Assembly (NCBI RefSeq): GCF_018224885.1
Contig: NZ_JAGTXB010000021.1
Coordinates: forward strand, 1-64,000
Source of the DNA: Chitinophaga hostae
GTDB taxonomy: Bacteria; Bacteroidota; Bacteroidia; Chitinophagales; Chitinophagaceae
Length of the DNA: 64,000 nt
Direction: 5' to 3'
Shown piece after piece: positions 1 through 8,515 of this stretch. Position 1 is the first letter of the stretch; each line of letters opens with the position of its first letter. The notes beneath the pieces are model-generated. The model saw only the letters and a program-made list of their open reading frames with translations. It was not told the origin of the DNA and made no database searches. A program made the position numbers and the translations under genes.

Positions 1-134
1 AAGCGAAACAAAACACTAAGAAATATAAGATAGATTATCTTGATAGACAGGCTATTCTTGACCGGGCTAAAGAGCTAAAAACATCAAAATTTACGGAAAT
101 CCTCAAAGACTACTACCTTAAAGAAATAGCTTAA
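1..134 (+). CDS. C-terminal fragment of an unidentified protein
   Basis: The frame starting at base 3 is open from the window edge to a TAA at 132-134 and gives 43 residues, rich in Lys, Asp and Leu, ending in YLKEIA. The composition looks like a normal helical protein tail rather than a chance frame. No family is recognised. It points toward the convergent PIN-domain gene at 193 and may belong to the same mobile element. It could be the tail of a replication, partition or integration gene, but nothing in these residues decides that. Confidence 0.4.
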   Translation, partial: AKQNTKKYKIDYLDRQAILDRAKELKTSKFTEILKDYYLKEIA

Positions 135-192
135 CCTTTAACTACTTTATTATTTTCATATAAGGAGACAATATCCTATTTAAAGATTAAAA

Positions 193-2241
193 CTAGTCAT
201 CCTCAACTTTCAATAATTCCAATTCTTTAGGGTACCTAGTCCGTTCTTCATACTTTGCAATACCGGATTCATTAAAATGTTTCTGAGCCAACCCGGCAAT
301 AATAAATCCTGGAAGCAATAAATACAGGGCTGTGGTTACGATAGTAAGCGGCCAATTTGATTTAACATAATTCAAAATTACATCCATAATCTTCGGATCA
401 TTGGGGTTTGTTAACCAGATAATAAAATAAATTAAAATAGGAATACATATTGCTAGGGCAAAGTAAATCCACTGCCGAATACGCCACCAAAGTACTCGTC
501 TTCTTAGATATTTATCTCGTTTCTCCTGGATATGCTTATTTTGAATTATAATTTTCTCCCTCTTCAATCTTGTAACAGCCCCCGATAATTCAGAATTTGC
601 TTCGATTGTTTCATTTAACTTAGCCCTATCCGCATCTATTGTTTTCCGTTCACGTTCTAAGTCTTCAGTTCTAAATTTAAAAGAAGCAACTAAAGTATCA
701 ATAAGCTGTTGCTGATTTGCTTCCTTCTGCTTTTGTAGCTCAACGATCCCCTGCAACTTATCAACAAACTCTTTTTCATCTTCTTCTGCGATACTATTCA
801 ACTCCTCTAACTCGGTGAATGACCTTATTGCGATACTCCTTGAGATATACACTATATCCTCATCCTTAATTTTTTCTTTTGCGTACTTACGAATATTGTC
901 TTCCAATTCCTTAATGACTGCACCATGTGGTAAAGCATCGTTAAGTGTGGAAGAAACGAGTCTAAATAATCCAATATTAGCCATCTCACTAACCCCTAAG
1001 GCGCCTTTTATAATCGGCGATGAAAGCCACAGCATATTGAGTAGGTCTTCCGCTTTTATCATAAGCGGAAGATGACCATTTGAAAAGTTAAGAGACCTTC
1101 TTCTACTCGAATTATTTACAAACCAACAATTAACTTTAGAAAACTCGTGAATATTTTTCTTTCGCTTATCTTTTACGTAGGCTAAACATGTTGCATCATG
1201 TAGCGCTGCAAATGATGTATGTCTAACTTCCTTTAATTTTTCGTAATCATCAGAAAATTTTGCTGTATTCTCATACTTGTCAACATTAGGGATAAGTATT
1301 ATGTTCTCCTTTTCCAATAAATTTGGTACTTCCTGTCTAATTCTCTCAAGATCAATTTTGGTCAAATTTCTACGATGGCAAGCATTATAGATATCTTCAG
1401 GATCTACCAACCTACTAAAAAAAGTAGAGTCAAACATATCTACTTTAACTTTTAACAACTGATCTATTTCTCTTAATGTTATTTCTAATACAGTGTATTT
1501 ATACCCCAGCCGACTACCAAGTTCCAATAATTTCTTGCAATTAATTGTTGATCCTGAGGTATTTAAATCTAATAAACTTATGATAAAATTTGTATCTAAC
1601 ACTAATTCCACTCCCTTAGTAAGGGTTTTAGGTTCATACTCTAAATATGTAGAAAGTATTGAGCCTATATAAACAGATTGAAGCACTCTATATAAGCCTG
1701 GGACTGATCTTAAAAAATTTACAAACCTAGCCTCTACTGTATTATCAGTTGCTTCAACTTGGTATTTTTTATTAATATATTTACCTAATGAATATTTACC
1801 TTCCTCGATAAAGGTATAAATTGATGAACTAGGTTTATCTATACCCTCTTCTTTAAGGAAATCCTGATAGATTTCCTCTAAGGAAAGAATCTCGCTCTCT
1901 TTTTTGGCTTGTTCTTCGTTGTAGTCATCAAAAACATATTCTCTTATAAGAAAAGAGCCATCAAGGTGAAACTTCGCTTTTGTTTTTTCAGAGGTATTAA
2001 CTTCCTTTTCAATTTTCTCCAATATTTTCCTTAATATAGGGTCGGGCATATCGAGTCCAGTATCACCACTGACAAATTCTTTAATTTCGCTTAAGTCCTC
2101 TCCCCTAAATTTTCCACTAGCACACATCCTGGCCAACCCCCTTTTTACGATAGGCACAAAAATATCCTCGAAATTGTTAGAAATTACACCAGTATTGTAA
2201 ATATGTGCTAATAGACTATAGGTGACTATTTGTTTATTCAT
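193..2241 (-). CDS. Membrane-anchored PIN-domain protein with coiled coil
   Basis: A 682-residue protein. The centre (about 210-395) reads as a PIN-like nuclease domain: LVLDTNFIISLL with the first acidic residue at D216, acidic residues around E253/E258, and HDATCLAYV with D349, followed by a WFVNN strand. PIN domains are metal-dependent RNases. About 480-575 is charged and coiled-coil-like, and two hydrophobic segments (about 590-611 and 630-652) should anchor the C-terminus in the membrane. The first 200 residues match nothing I recognise. It is the last gene downstream of the relaxase in the mobilizable element, so cargo (defence, toxin or maintenance) is a reasonable inference. No antitoxin-like partner is adjacent. 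PIN assignment is fairly sure; role is not. Confidence 0.75.
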   Translation of the reverse strand: MNKQIVTYSLLAHIYNTGVISNNFEDIFVPIVKRGLARMCASGKFRGEDLSEIKEFVSGDTGLDMPDPILRKILEKIEKEVNTSEKTKAKFHLDGSFLIREYVFDDYNEEQAKKESEILSLEEIYQDFLKEEGIDKPSSSIYTFIEEGKYSLGKYINKKYQVEATDNTVEARFVNFLRSVPGLYRVLQSVYIGSILSTYLEYEPKTLTKGVELVLDTNFIISLLDLNTSGSTINCKKLLELGSRLGYKYTVLEITLREIDQLLKVKVDMFDSTFFSRLVDPEDIYNACHRRNLTKIDLERIRQEVPNLLEKENIILIPNVDKYENTAKFSDDYEKLKEVRHTSFAALHDATCLAYVKDKRKKNIHEFSKVNCWFVNNSSRRRSLNFSNGHLPLMIKAEDLLNMLWLSSPIIKGALGVSEMANIGLFRLVSSTLNDALPHGAVIKELEDNIRKYAKEKIKDEDIVYISRSIAIRSFTELEELNSIAEEDEKEFVDKLQGIVELQKQKEANQQQLIDTLVASFKFRTEDLERERKTIDADRAKLNETIEANSELSGAVTRLKREKIIIQNKHIQEKRDKYLRRRVLWWRIRQWIYFALAICIPILIYFIIWLTNPNDPKIMDVILNYVKSNWPLTIVTTALYLLLPGFIIAGLAQKHFNESGIAKYEERTRYPKELELLKVEDD

Positions 2242-2527
2242 ATGGGGTTGCTCAATTATTTATTTCATAAATTTAAAGGAAGGAAGAGTATCTTATCTAT
2301 AGTTTCTGTCTGACACTTCATTACCTTATCCTTATTAGGAATTTAAATATTAACTATCATTTGTTGAGGGAATAATGCTTCTCTGTATCTAATAAGATAT
2401 ATTGATGTACATCCTCTACATTTATACTAATTACTCACACAACAGACAATGGTTTTCAAGTTAAGCAAAAAGTTAGAAAAAACGCTTCTTACAACAAACA
2501 AGTTTTATATTTTTTCAATAAGAGAAA

Positions 2528-3565
2528 TTAGAAGTGTACCCCTTTTTTCCTAGCCTCTCTTTTTCTCCTTCTATTATATCCTTCCAAGGTTAGTTCATAT
2601 GGCAGAAAACTAGTATAATGCTCGGTTTTAAGGAGCTCGTTTAACACATTAACAATTTCTTCTATTGCTAATGTGGAGGAAAAGTTTTTACTGGATTCCA
2701 CTTCCATCTCAAACAGTCTCTGTGAAGCGTTAGGATCTTTCTGAATTATACTATTTCTAGCCCGCTCACATTTATTGTATCTCGTTATACTTGTATTTAA
2801 CGTTTGCTTCAAGTTGAGTATTTTCTCTATCCGATATAACGGGAACCCTACTTCGCTACCTTTAATCTTCACTTTCTTACTGTCAATAAAGGCAATCCCT
2901 CGGCCTTTAAGAACAGTATAACCCAATTCTTTCATCCTTGCACCAAACTGATCAAAGCTGTTAACCTCAATCAAAGTTTGTCGTATATCCCTCTGTAGTT
3001 GGTCTTTCCTTGAATCATTCCGGGGTAATAGCCGCTCATTTGGAGATAAAAAAGGCTTTGGACTTAACACTTCTTGCAGATGATACTGCTTTTCTAATCT
3101 CCGGCAAAGAGCTGCCATCCGCTTATAACTATTACTATCGCTGGCTGCTTTTCCATCAAGGCCAACCCGATTAGCCACTAAATGTATATGCTGTTCTGTG
3201 GTATCCTTATGCAATACACAGATATATTGGTTATCGGCTACCCCGAATTCCTTCGCACATTCATGACCAATTTCCTCCAATTGATTCCGGCTAAGGGATT
3301 CACCTGGTGCCAGCCTGAGCGAAAAATGGAATACCGGCTTCTCTACCCGCCTACTTAATTTCGCCACATCTCTGAATTGTTGGGCCAACTCTTTAGGGTT
3401 GCCAAAGCACCGGTTATAGGATAAAATTTTGGCCCGGCCCTGATGCTTTAGGCCGTCTTTCTGTGAAAGATCGGCCTTTTGTTTTTCGGAAAAATCCTTT
3501 TTATCATTCAGGCAATATTGAATACAGCCCAGGAAAGAACTTCCCGTACCTACATAACCTATCAT
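2528..3565 (-). CDS. mobA: Relaxase/mobilization nuclease (MobA-like)
   Basis: A 345-residue relaxase that should nick the transfer origin and lead the strand during mobilization. The HUH-like signature is clear: H80 in VFHFSLR, H119 in CVLHKD and the H126/H128 pair in EQHIHLVANRVG. The N-terminus MIGYVGTGSSF is typical of Bacteroidetes mobilization relaxases, where an early Tyr is usually catalytic. Its start overlaps the mobC stop by four bases (ATGA), so the two are translationally coupled. The family depends on a helper conjugation system, and no type IV secretion genes occur here. The 286 bases between this gene and the PIN gene hold nothing recognisable. Confidence 0.9.
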   Translation of the reverse strand: MIGYVGTGSSFLGCIQYCLNDKKDFSEKQKADLSQKDGLKHQGRAKILSYNRCFGNPKELAQQFRDVAKLSRRVEKPVFHFSLRLAPGESLSRNQLEEIGHECAKEFGVADNQYICVLHKDTTEQHIHLVANRVGLDGKAASDSNSYKRMAALCRRLEKQYHLQEVLSPKPFLSPNERLLPRNDSRKDQLQRDIRQTLIEVNSFDQFGARMKELGYTVLKGRGIAFIDSKKVKIKGSEVGFPLYRIEKILNLKQTLNTSITRYNKCERARNSIIQKDPNASQRLFEMEVESSKNFSSTLAIEEIVNVLNELLKTEHYTSFLPYELTLEGYNRRRKREARKKGVHF

Positions 3566-3954
3566 AGGAAATATGCTTTTATTTGTTCCGCCAATGCCTT
3601 TAGATCACCGGATTGTACTTTCAATTCCGATAGTTCTTTTAGGGATAATTGCTCTATTCCGTTCCTTATTCTGGCAATTTGATTGAGGTTAGCAGCAAGA
3701 TGGTTTAGTGTACCGGTTAACTCTAATACCTCTTTAGGAAACACCTTTTCCCGTCTGTCAATTTTTCCAGCAACACCCATTTTCCGTAGGTATTCTGATA
3801 TAGTTAGATTAGAAGCACTGGCTTTAGCTTCAATAATGGATCGTTCCCACTGATTACATTTAATAGCCAGGAATTGATCTTTTTTGATCCCTTTTGAGGG
3901 TCTGCCAACTTTCTTTTTGGTTTGTTTATTCTCCTGCGTCATAGTCAACTTCAC
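3562..3954 (-). CDS. mobC: Mobilization accessory protein MobC
   Basis: A 130-residue relaxosome protein. The N-terminus is Lys/Arg-rich with a GRPSKG stretch; the centre is ribbon-helix-helix-like (LTISEYLRKMGV) and the C-terminal half carries the MobC signature LNHLAANLNQIARIRNG. MobC proteins bind oriT and help the relaxase melt and nick it. The stop overlaps the relaxase start (ATGA). The region just upstream, up to the primase stop, contains direct and inverted repeats that would suit its binding site. Confidence 0.9.
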   Translation of the reverse strand: MKLTMTQENKQTKKKVGRPSKGIKKDQFLAIKCNQWERSIIEAKASASNLTISEYLRKMGVAGKIDRREKVFPKEVLELTGTLNHLAANLNQIARIRNGIEQLSLKELSELKVQSGDLKALAEQIKAYFL

Positions 3955-3965
3955 TTTAGATTTTT

Positions 3966-4053
3966 GAATGCGATAGCATGAAAAAAGCTACTCACTGAAT
4001 GCGGTAGCATGAGGTGAGCCAGTAGTTTTGGTTTTACCAAAACATAGCTGGCT
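3966..4053. other. Candidate transfer origin (oriT)
   Basis: The gap between the primase stop and the mobC start holds a direct repeat (GAATGCGRTAGCATGA at 3966-3981 and 3997-4012, 31-bp period) followed by a nested hairpin: AGCCAG 4017-4022 with CTGGCT 4048-4053, enclosing GTTTTGG 4025-4031 with CCAAAAC 4037-4043. Iterons plus a hairpin directly upstream of mobC-mobA is the usual layout of a mobilization origin. The nic site cannot be placed from sequence alone. Confidence 0.5.
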
Positions 4054-4064
4054 GCCTAAGCGAT

Positions 4065-4970
4065 TCAAAGCCTTTTACTTTTCCGGTAGCTTTCTTTTGG
4101 GGTGTGGTGATGGCTGACAAGCCAATCGTTGAAATCCTTATGTCCCTGATAAAAAATACTGCGATCTACATAGAGGCTACTATTCCAATTCAGGGCTAAT
4201 TGGGTATTGGTGGTACCGGCGGCATCTCGATCCAGAAACAGTTGAATTTCCCCGTGCCGTTCCATAAGTGTGCGGCTCCTTTCAAAAAAAGAAAGTGAGT
4301 TAAGAACAAGACAATTTGACGGTAATACCGCACGATCAGAGGCTGCAACAAAAGACAGGAAACTAAAAAAGCCTTCAAATACGGAAACCTGTTCCATGCG
4401 GTTATTAATAAAGGTTACATCTTTGGGAGAGCTGCTGCCCTTAAAATGTTCGCTTCGCAGCTCATAGCCGCCGGCATCATTACGGAATCCGATTACAGTA
4501 TGCTTCTTACCGTATAAGAGAAAATCCACCTCCTCACAAAAATGGCGGGCAACCTCCAGGTGTATTCGCCGTTTTTGAATATAGTCCAATAAGGCGGGGC
4601 TGGTCAACTGGCGGGTGGTTAGCAGTACAATTTTATCTTCTTTCTTTTCATTAGCAAAAGTAGTAGGCTGGTGAAAAGAAAAATCCGGGACACCACGTAA
4701 GGTCAAACGATGCAAAAGATCAGAAACGGAACAATTAAAGTATAGGATTCCAAAGTCTATAAGATTCCCTCCTTGGCCAATTCCATGGTCAAACCAGTTA
4801 TTCTGCCGGCGGTTGATCTTAAAAGAAGGCGTTCGTTCTGTCCTTAGTGGGGATAAATACCAATAATCGTAATTATTAATCTTTTGGGGATGATGACCAA
4901 GGGTGGCCAGGTAATCAACCAGATCCAGCCGCTTGGCTTCTTTACATGATAACTTTACCATACTGCACAA
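4065..4970 (-). CDS. Primase-like Toprim protein of a mobile element
   Basis: A 301-residue protein with a DnaG-type layout: an N-terminal CHC2-like fold (TERTPSFKI ... WFDHGIGQGGNLIDFG, about 35-75) and a C-terminal Toprim domain with E199 in SVFEGF and the D247/D249 pair in LFLDRDAAG. The zinc-binding Cys/His residues of true CHC2 fingers are replaced, as is common for such proteins on Bacteroidetes mobilizable elements. It probably primes replication or second-strand synthesis after transfer. Translation could begin at the second Met (4961). It reads in the same direction as mobC and mobA, with the candidate oriT between. Confidence 0.8.
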   Translation of the reverse strand: MCSMVKLSCKEAKRLDLVDYLATLGHHPQKINNYDYWYLSPLRTERTPSFKINRRQNNWFDHGIGQGGNLIDFGILYFNCSVSDLLHRLTLRGVPDFSFHQPTTFANEKKEDKIVLLTTRQLTSPALLDYIQKRRIHLEVARHFCEEVDFLLYGKKHTVIGFRNDAGGYELRSEHFKGSSSPKDVTFINNRMEQVSVFEGFFSFLSFVAASDRAVLPSNCLVLNSLSFFERSRTLMERHGEIQLFLDRDAAGTTNTQLALNWNSSLYVDRSIFYQGHKDFNDWLVSHHHTPKESYRKSKRL

Positions 4971-5040
4971 TTTTCAGGTTCACAAATGATCATATACAGA
5001 AAAGGCCCGCAGGCAGGGCTGTTTATTAAACAACCATGCT

Positions 5041-5103
5041 TGCGAGCCTCTTTAAATCTTCCATAAAAAAGTTCGAAAAACGTACCGAAGGGGTCACCTT
5101 AAA
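5041..5103 (+). repeat. 63-bp direct repeat, copy 1 (candidate att site)
   Basis: This stretch matches 7252-7314 at 59 of 63 positions. Three blocks are identical: CCTCTTTAAATCTTCCAT, AAAAAGTTCGAAAAACGTA and CGAAGGGGTCACCTTAAA. It lies at the right end of the mobilization gene block. In one frame both copies read FKSSIKKFEKR(T/N)EGVTLK, so it may derive from a gene 3' end, a favourite integrase target. An integrase gene is not in the window. Confidence 0.7.
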
Positions 5104-5105
5104 AT

Positions 5106-5141
5106 AAAAGCCTTCAAGTCTTTGGATTTGAAGGCTTTTTT
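5106..5141 (+). terminator. Rho-independent terminator after repeat copy 1
   Basis: A 12-bp stem (5106-5117 with 5128-5139), 10-base loop and a T run to 5141. The stem begins three bases after the direct repeat ends. Confidence 0.75.
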
Positions 5142-5236
5142 GTTCTCGTGTTTATCTTCCATTTTCATTCTCGACTTTTAAATGTTGATTACTAGCAACA
5201 AAACAAGTTTGAGTACATAAAAGCAATGACAACTAA

Positions 5237-5865
5237 TTAGAGCGTATCCATATTTTTTATGAAAAAATTGCGATTCTTTTTCAACTCAATAAAACCACAT
5301 TTCTTGTAGAAAGCGTTCAATTTCTTCTGGGCTTTCTGCTTTTGATTCTCCAGTAAATGCAACTCCATTTTTTCTTTTAGTTCTTTGCAATCCCCTAATA
5401 CATGATCGCCTTCAAATTGTTTAGGAAAACTTTTTAAAACAATGAATCCACATTTACCTCTAAAATGCTCTATAAGTCCTTTTACTATTCTTTCCCCCAT
5501 CCCATTATTTCTAAATTTTGGGAAAATGCCAAAATCATGAATGACTAAAATGTTTTGTTGAAAGGACTCCCCTATTTGGTCTATAATTTTATCATTAATT
5601 TCTCCAGTATCACAATCAATTATCGCCTCTCCTATTTCAATTGTGTTCATCGATCTATCGAAAGCATCAAAGATATTTATGCTATTATTGATTGCAAACG
5701 CCACATTGTAATAATGAAGAGCAAAATATCCAACTTTATCCTCCTTTCCTTCTCCGCCATCTTCCTTATATCAGCGTCTATCTCTTCTACACAACATGTT
5801 TCATCATCTGGATTGAAATTCAAAAGAACATTAGAACGATAATTCAGCCATAATAAATAATCCAT
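5237..5865 (-). pseudogene. GNAT-family acetyltransferase, frameshifted
   Basis: Two overlapping minus-strand frames look like one broken gene. The downstream part (GTG at 5704 to 5237, 155 codons) holds the GNAT core: the acetyl-CoA loop FRNNGMG and the C-terminal LNAFYKKCGF motif. In that frame good protein-like sequence (KVGYFALHYYN) extends upstream of the GTG to a stop at 5771-5773. The upstream frame starts at 5865 (MDYLLWLNYR) and its first 40 or so codons lack a partner of their own. A one-base insertion or two-base deletion near 5740-5755, in a purine-rich run, would join them into a protein of about 210 residues, a usual GNAT length. It lies between the two 63-bp repeats. A real short GNAT from the GTG is the alternative. 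Confidence 0.6.
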
Positions 5866-5925
5866 TTCTATTCAAATTTGGAACAAATTAATAATATGTT
5901 GAAAAGCCTTCCTCTTAGTTTTGTG

Positions 5926-7017
5926 CTAATCCGTTGACAACAACTCCATCAATTTGTAATTAATAAAATAGGTTGTTCTCCCTATCTTTTGTGGTCTCAC
6001 AATACCGGCATCTGACAATTTTTTCAGCCAACCGGAAGCTGTTTGTCGGTGAGCTATCTTTTTCGTTTCTAGCAAGTCGATTTTCAAATAAGGTAATGTA
6101 AACATCAACTCTAACAGATCACGACTAAAAGAGGAGCCTAAAACCTGTTTCATTCTTTTCTCCATTTCTCCTTTCAGTGAAAGTATGTTTCTTATTTTCT
6201 TTGTCGTTAGCTGCGCAGTTTCTATTATGGCGGTGAGCATGTACATAATCCAATCATGCCAATTCCCTTTTTCCGTTACTCCCCGAAGCAATTGATAATA
6301 TTCGGCCTTGTATTTTACTATATATGAACTGAGGTATAAAACAGGTTGTGATAACAATTGCTGCTGCACAAGGTATAAACCATTTATAATACGGCCCGTC
6401 CGACCGTTACCATCTGAAAACGGGTGAATAGATTCGAATTGATAGTGTATCAAAGCCATCTTTATCAACGGGTCTAGCGGTGAAGCATCAGGATCGTTGA
6501 TAAACCGTTCCAAGGCCGCCAGCTTTTCCCTTAATACGTCCTCACAACATGGCGGGGTATAGATTGTTTCGCCATTAATGGCATTTTTCAAAGCTGTACC
6601 CGGTGTACTTCTAATACCGGATCTATTTTGTTTGATGACCTGAACGATTTCAACCATCAGGTTCGTGAGTAATAGATTTTTTTGTGCCCGCATTTTTTGC
6701 AAACCATCATACAGCGCTTCCCGGTAGCTCAATACCTCTTTTGCTGCATGGGTGGCTATCCCTTCTTCCGTTGCAGCTTTATACAGTTCGTCCTGAGTGG
6801 TTACAATATTTTCAATAGCAGAACTGTCTCTACTTTCCTGGAGCGCAATTGTATTGATTAACAATTTGGGGTCTGGCAAAGAGGCGCAAAGGCCATTTAA
6901 TTCACCCAAATACCGGGATGCTTTAGCAAGATGTCTTAGTATATCCTGAGACTCTATAAAATCAGCCGGGGGGAGATTTGGCAAGTCATTATAGGGTATA
7001 TTTCTATTGTAAGCCAT
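5926..7017 (-). CDS. Fic-domain AMPylating protein with winged-helix tail
   Basis: A 363-residue Fic protein. The complete active-site motif HPFSDGNGRTGR (198-209) predicts transfer of AMP from ATP to a target hydroxyl. The inhibitory-helix motif S65-SAI-E69-N70 lies N-terminal to the Fic core, so it is a self-inhibited class II type. The last 80 residues resemble a winged helix (KKIAHRQTASGWLKKL), as in many free-standing bacterial Fic regulators. It sits between the 63-bp direct repeats as probable cargo. An inverted repeat upstream (7092-7119 and 7163-7189) may be an autoregulatory operator. Target unknown. Confidence 0.9.
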   Translation of the reverse strand: MAYNRNIPYNDLPNLPPADFIESQDILRHLAKASRYLGELNGLCASLPDPKLLINTIALQESRDSSAIENIVTTQDELYKAATEEGIATHAAKEVLSYREALYDGLQKMRAQKNLLLTNLMVEIVQVIKQNRSGIRSTPGTALKNAINGETIYTPPCCEDVLREKLAALERFINDPDASPLDPLIKMALIHYQFESIHPFSDGNGRTGRIINGLYLVQQQLLSQPVLYLSSYIVKYKAEYYQLLRGVTEKGNWHDWIMYMLTAIIETAQLTTKKIRNILSLKGEMEKRMKQVLGSSFSRDLLELMFTLPYLKIDLLETKKIAHRQTASGWLKKLSDAGIVRPQKIGRTTYFINYKLMELLSTD

Positions 7018-7069
7018 TATGTTGTTTTTTCACTTTAAATTCATCATTAACTTCCGATCTTATTGATTA

Positions 7070-7189
7070 TTTCGACATCAACTATATTTAATGATGAAAA
7101 TAATAATTTTTTTCGACATAAAAACTAAGCAATGCTGAAATACAGGCTATATAAGTGAATTAATGTCGAAAAATATTATTTCTTCATCA
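7070..7189. promoter_or_regulatory. Inverted-repeat operator candidate upstream of Fic
   Basis: Bases 7092-7119 and 7163-7189 form a roughly 27-bp imperfect inverted repeat (TGATGAA ... TTTCGACAT in each arm). A further TTTCGACAT occurs at 7070-7078, next to the gene start. The winged-helix tail of the Fic protein makes autoregulation possible; this is inference. Confidence 0.45.
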
Positions 7190-7251
7190 TAAAACCTCCC
7201 GATAGTGGTAGGCTACTTCCCTCCTGGGGTCAGCTATCCAATTGCAATACC

Positions 7252-7314
7252 TGCAACCCTCTTTAAATCTTCCATCAAAAAGTTCGAAAAACGTAACGAA
7301 GGGGTCACCTTAAA
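7252..7314 (+). repeat. 63-bp direct repeat, copy 2 (candidate att site)
   Basis: Second copy of the repeat at 5041-5103, 59 of 63 bases identical and in the same orientation. Beyond it the genes (ECF sigma factor and membrane partner) look chromosomal, so this copy probably marks the right end of the integrated DNA. Confidence 0.7.
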
Positions 7315-7351
7315 GGACATTTCGGTTTTATGACTGGAATGTCCTTTTTTT
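7312..7351 (+). terminator. Rho-independent terminator after repeat copy 2
   Basis: Stem AAAGGACATT (7312-7321) with AATGTCCTTT (7338-7347), then a run of T to 7351. The stem sequence differs from the terminator after copy 1, but its position relative to the repeat is nearly the same. Confidence 0.75.
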
Positions 7352-7389
7352 ATTTCTGACTACAGTTCTGTGTCGACACATCAAAATTG

Positions 7390-8013
7390 CTAACATTCCA
7401 AATTTTCCAAATTTTCCTCCAGCGATTTTAGCTTTTTAAAGAATTTAACTTTGTAATACCAATGACCACATATAAGTGATATAGCCGTTGCAAGCGCACA
7501 AGTTATAAAAATGGTTTGTATGGACGGATACCAGTATGTTATGAATAGTTTAATAACGGCATAATAGAACGCAGGATACAAAAACAGATAAATAACGTTA
7601 AACATCAAATAGAATCTTTTGAAACCCGTAATAGTCTGTTTAAGGGTCACCTTTATACTGTCACCATTGTACATAGTAAATATCTTTTCCTGCTTTTTAT
7701 AAACCCATATAGTAACAATACAGTAAAGGACCATTATAATCAGGTATACTATAGTCGCCATAAAACCGGTCAGGCTGTGCAGGTAAATACCCTTAATTAG
7801 TTCAATAAGGACAACTGCGGCCAGTACACTAATAAAAAATTGGATAGTAAACTTGCCGATCTTTCTCCAATAAATACTTTTTGAATGCATTTCGCCTAAT
7901 GTCTCTGTTGCGTTCATAATAATTTGCTTTAATTTTTCCGGTGAAATTTTTTGTTGTTGAAATTCTTTATCGTGGATAGTGTTCCAGTGCGTTTTAAATT
8001 CGTCTAGTTCCAT
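7390..8013 (-). CDS. Four-helix membrane protein, likely partner of the ECF sigma factor
   Basis: A 207-residue protein with a charged N-terminal 50 residues and four predicted membrane segments (about 55-76, 82-105, 134-158 and 164-187), ending in a charged tail. Its start lies one base after the stop of the ECF sigma gene, so they are co-transcribed. In Bacteroidota such small membrane proteins next to sigma genes often act as anti-sigma factors. No anti-sigma fold can be named from the sequence, so the role rests on context. Confidence 0.7.
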   Translation of the reverse strand: MELDEFKTHWNTIHDKEFQQQKISPEKLKQIIMNATETLGEMHSKSIYWRKIGKFTIQFFISVLAAVVLIELIKGIYLHSLTGFMATIVYLIIMVLYCIVTIWVYKKQEKIFTMYNGDSIKVTLKQTITGFKRFYLMFNVIYLFLYPAFYYAVIKLFITYWYPSIQTIFITCALATAISLICGHWYYKVKFFKKLKSLEENLENLEC

Positions 8014-8014
8014 A

Positions 8015-8497
8015 TTATAAGTTGTTTACATTTATCGTCAATTTGGTACGTATTTTATTTAGCTTGAACCCAACATTTGATTCCGAAAGTCCCATCACCC
8101 CGGCAATCTCCTTATAGGAATAATCGTCCATATACAACATGATAATGGCTCGGTCCACCTCTGGTAGCTTTTTTATCGCCTCATACATTTTGAGTACCCG
8201 CTCGTTCTCTTCTTTATTGTCTATAGCAGCTATCTCAAACGCATTATTATCAAGATCAACAAATTTTTCCCGTTTAGTTTCTTTTCTACGCCGTGTTATA
8301 GCATTATTAAGGGCTATCCGGAAGATCCATGTTGAAACTTTTGAGTCGCCGTTAAACGAGCCATAAGCTCTCCAAAGCTGTAATACGATGTCCTGAAAAA
8401 GGTCCTCTTTATCCTCCCGGCTATTGCAATACATGTTGCAAACTTTTAGAATAAGGCCTTGGTTATTATTTATTAATAAAATGAACTGCTCTTTCAA
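8015..8497 (-). CDS. ECF RNA polymerase sigma factor
   Basis: A 160-residue sigma-70 family factor. Region 2 is clear (EDLFQDIVLQLWRAY, then KVSTWIFRIALNNAITRRRK), as is region 4 (LPEVDRAIIMLYMDDYSYKEIAGVMGLSESNV) with its helix-turn-helix. There is no region 1.1 or 3, as expected for the ECF group. It is directly followed by the four-helix membrane protein. The signal and regulon are unknown. Confidence 0.9.
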   Translation of the reverse strand: MKEQFILLINNNQGLILKVCNMYCNSREDKEDLFQDIVLQLWRAYGSFNGDSKVSTWIFRIALNNAITRRRKETKREKFVDLDNNAFEIAAIDNKEENERVLKMYEAIKKLPEVDRAIIMLYMDDYSYKEIAGVMGLSESNVGFKLNKIRTKLTINVNNL

Positions 8498-8515
8498 TTG
8501 CTGATATTTATATAA

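Noticed and set aside
5036..5107. Short ORF of 23 codons covering repeat copy 1 (MLASLF ...)
   Set aside because: The second copy lacks the same start, and there is no ribosome-binding site; it is better read as a recombination site or gene-end relic.
7201..7250. GC-richer segment with GATAG ... CTATC, perhaps a small RNA or tRNA-like fold
   Set aside because: No cloverleaf or consistent stem could be drawn, and no promoter is visible.
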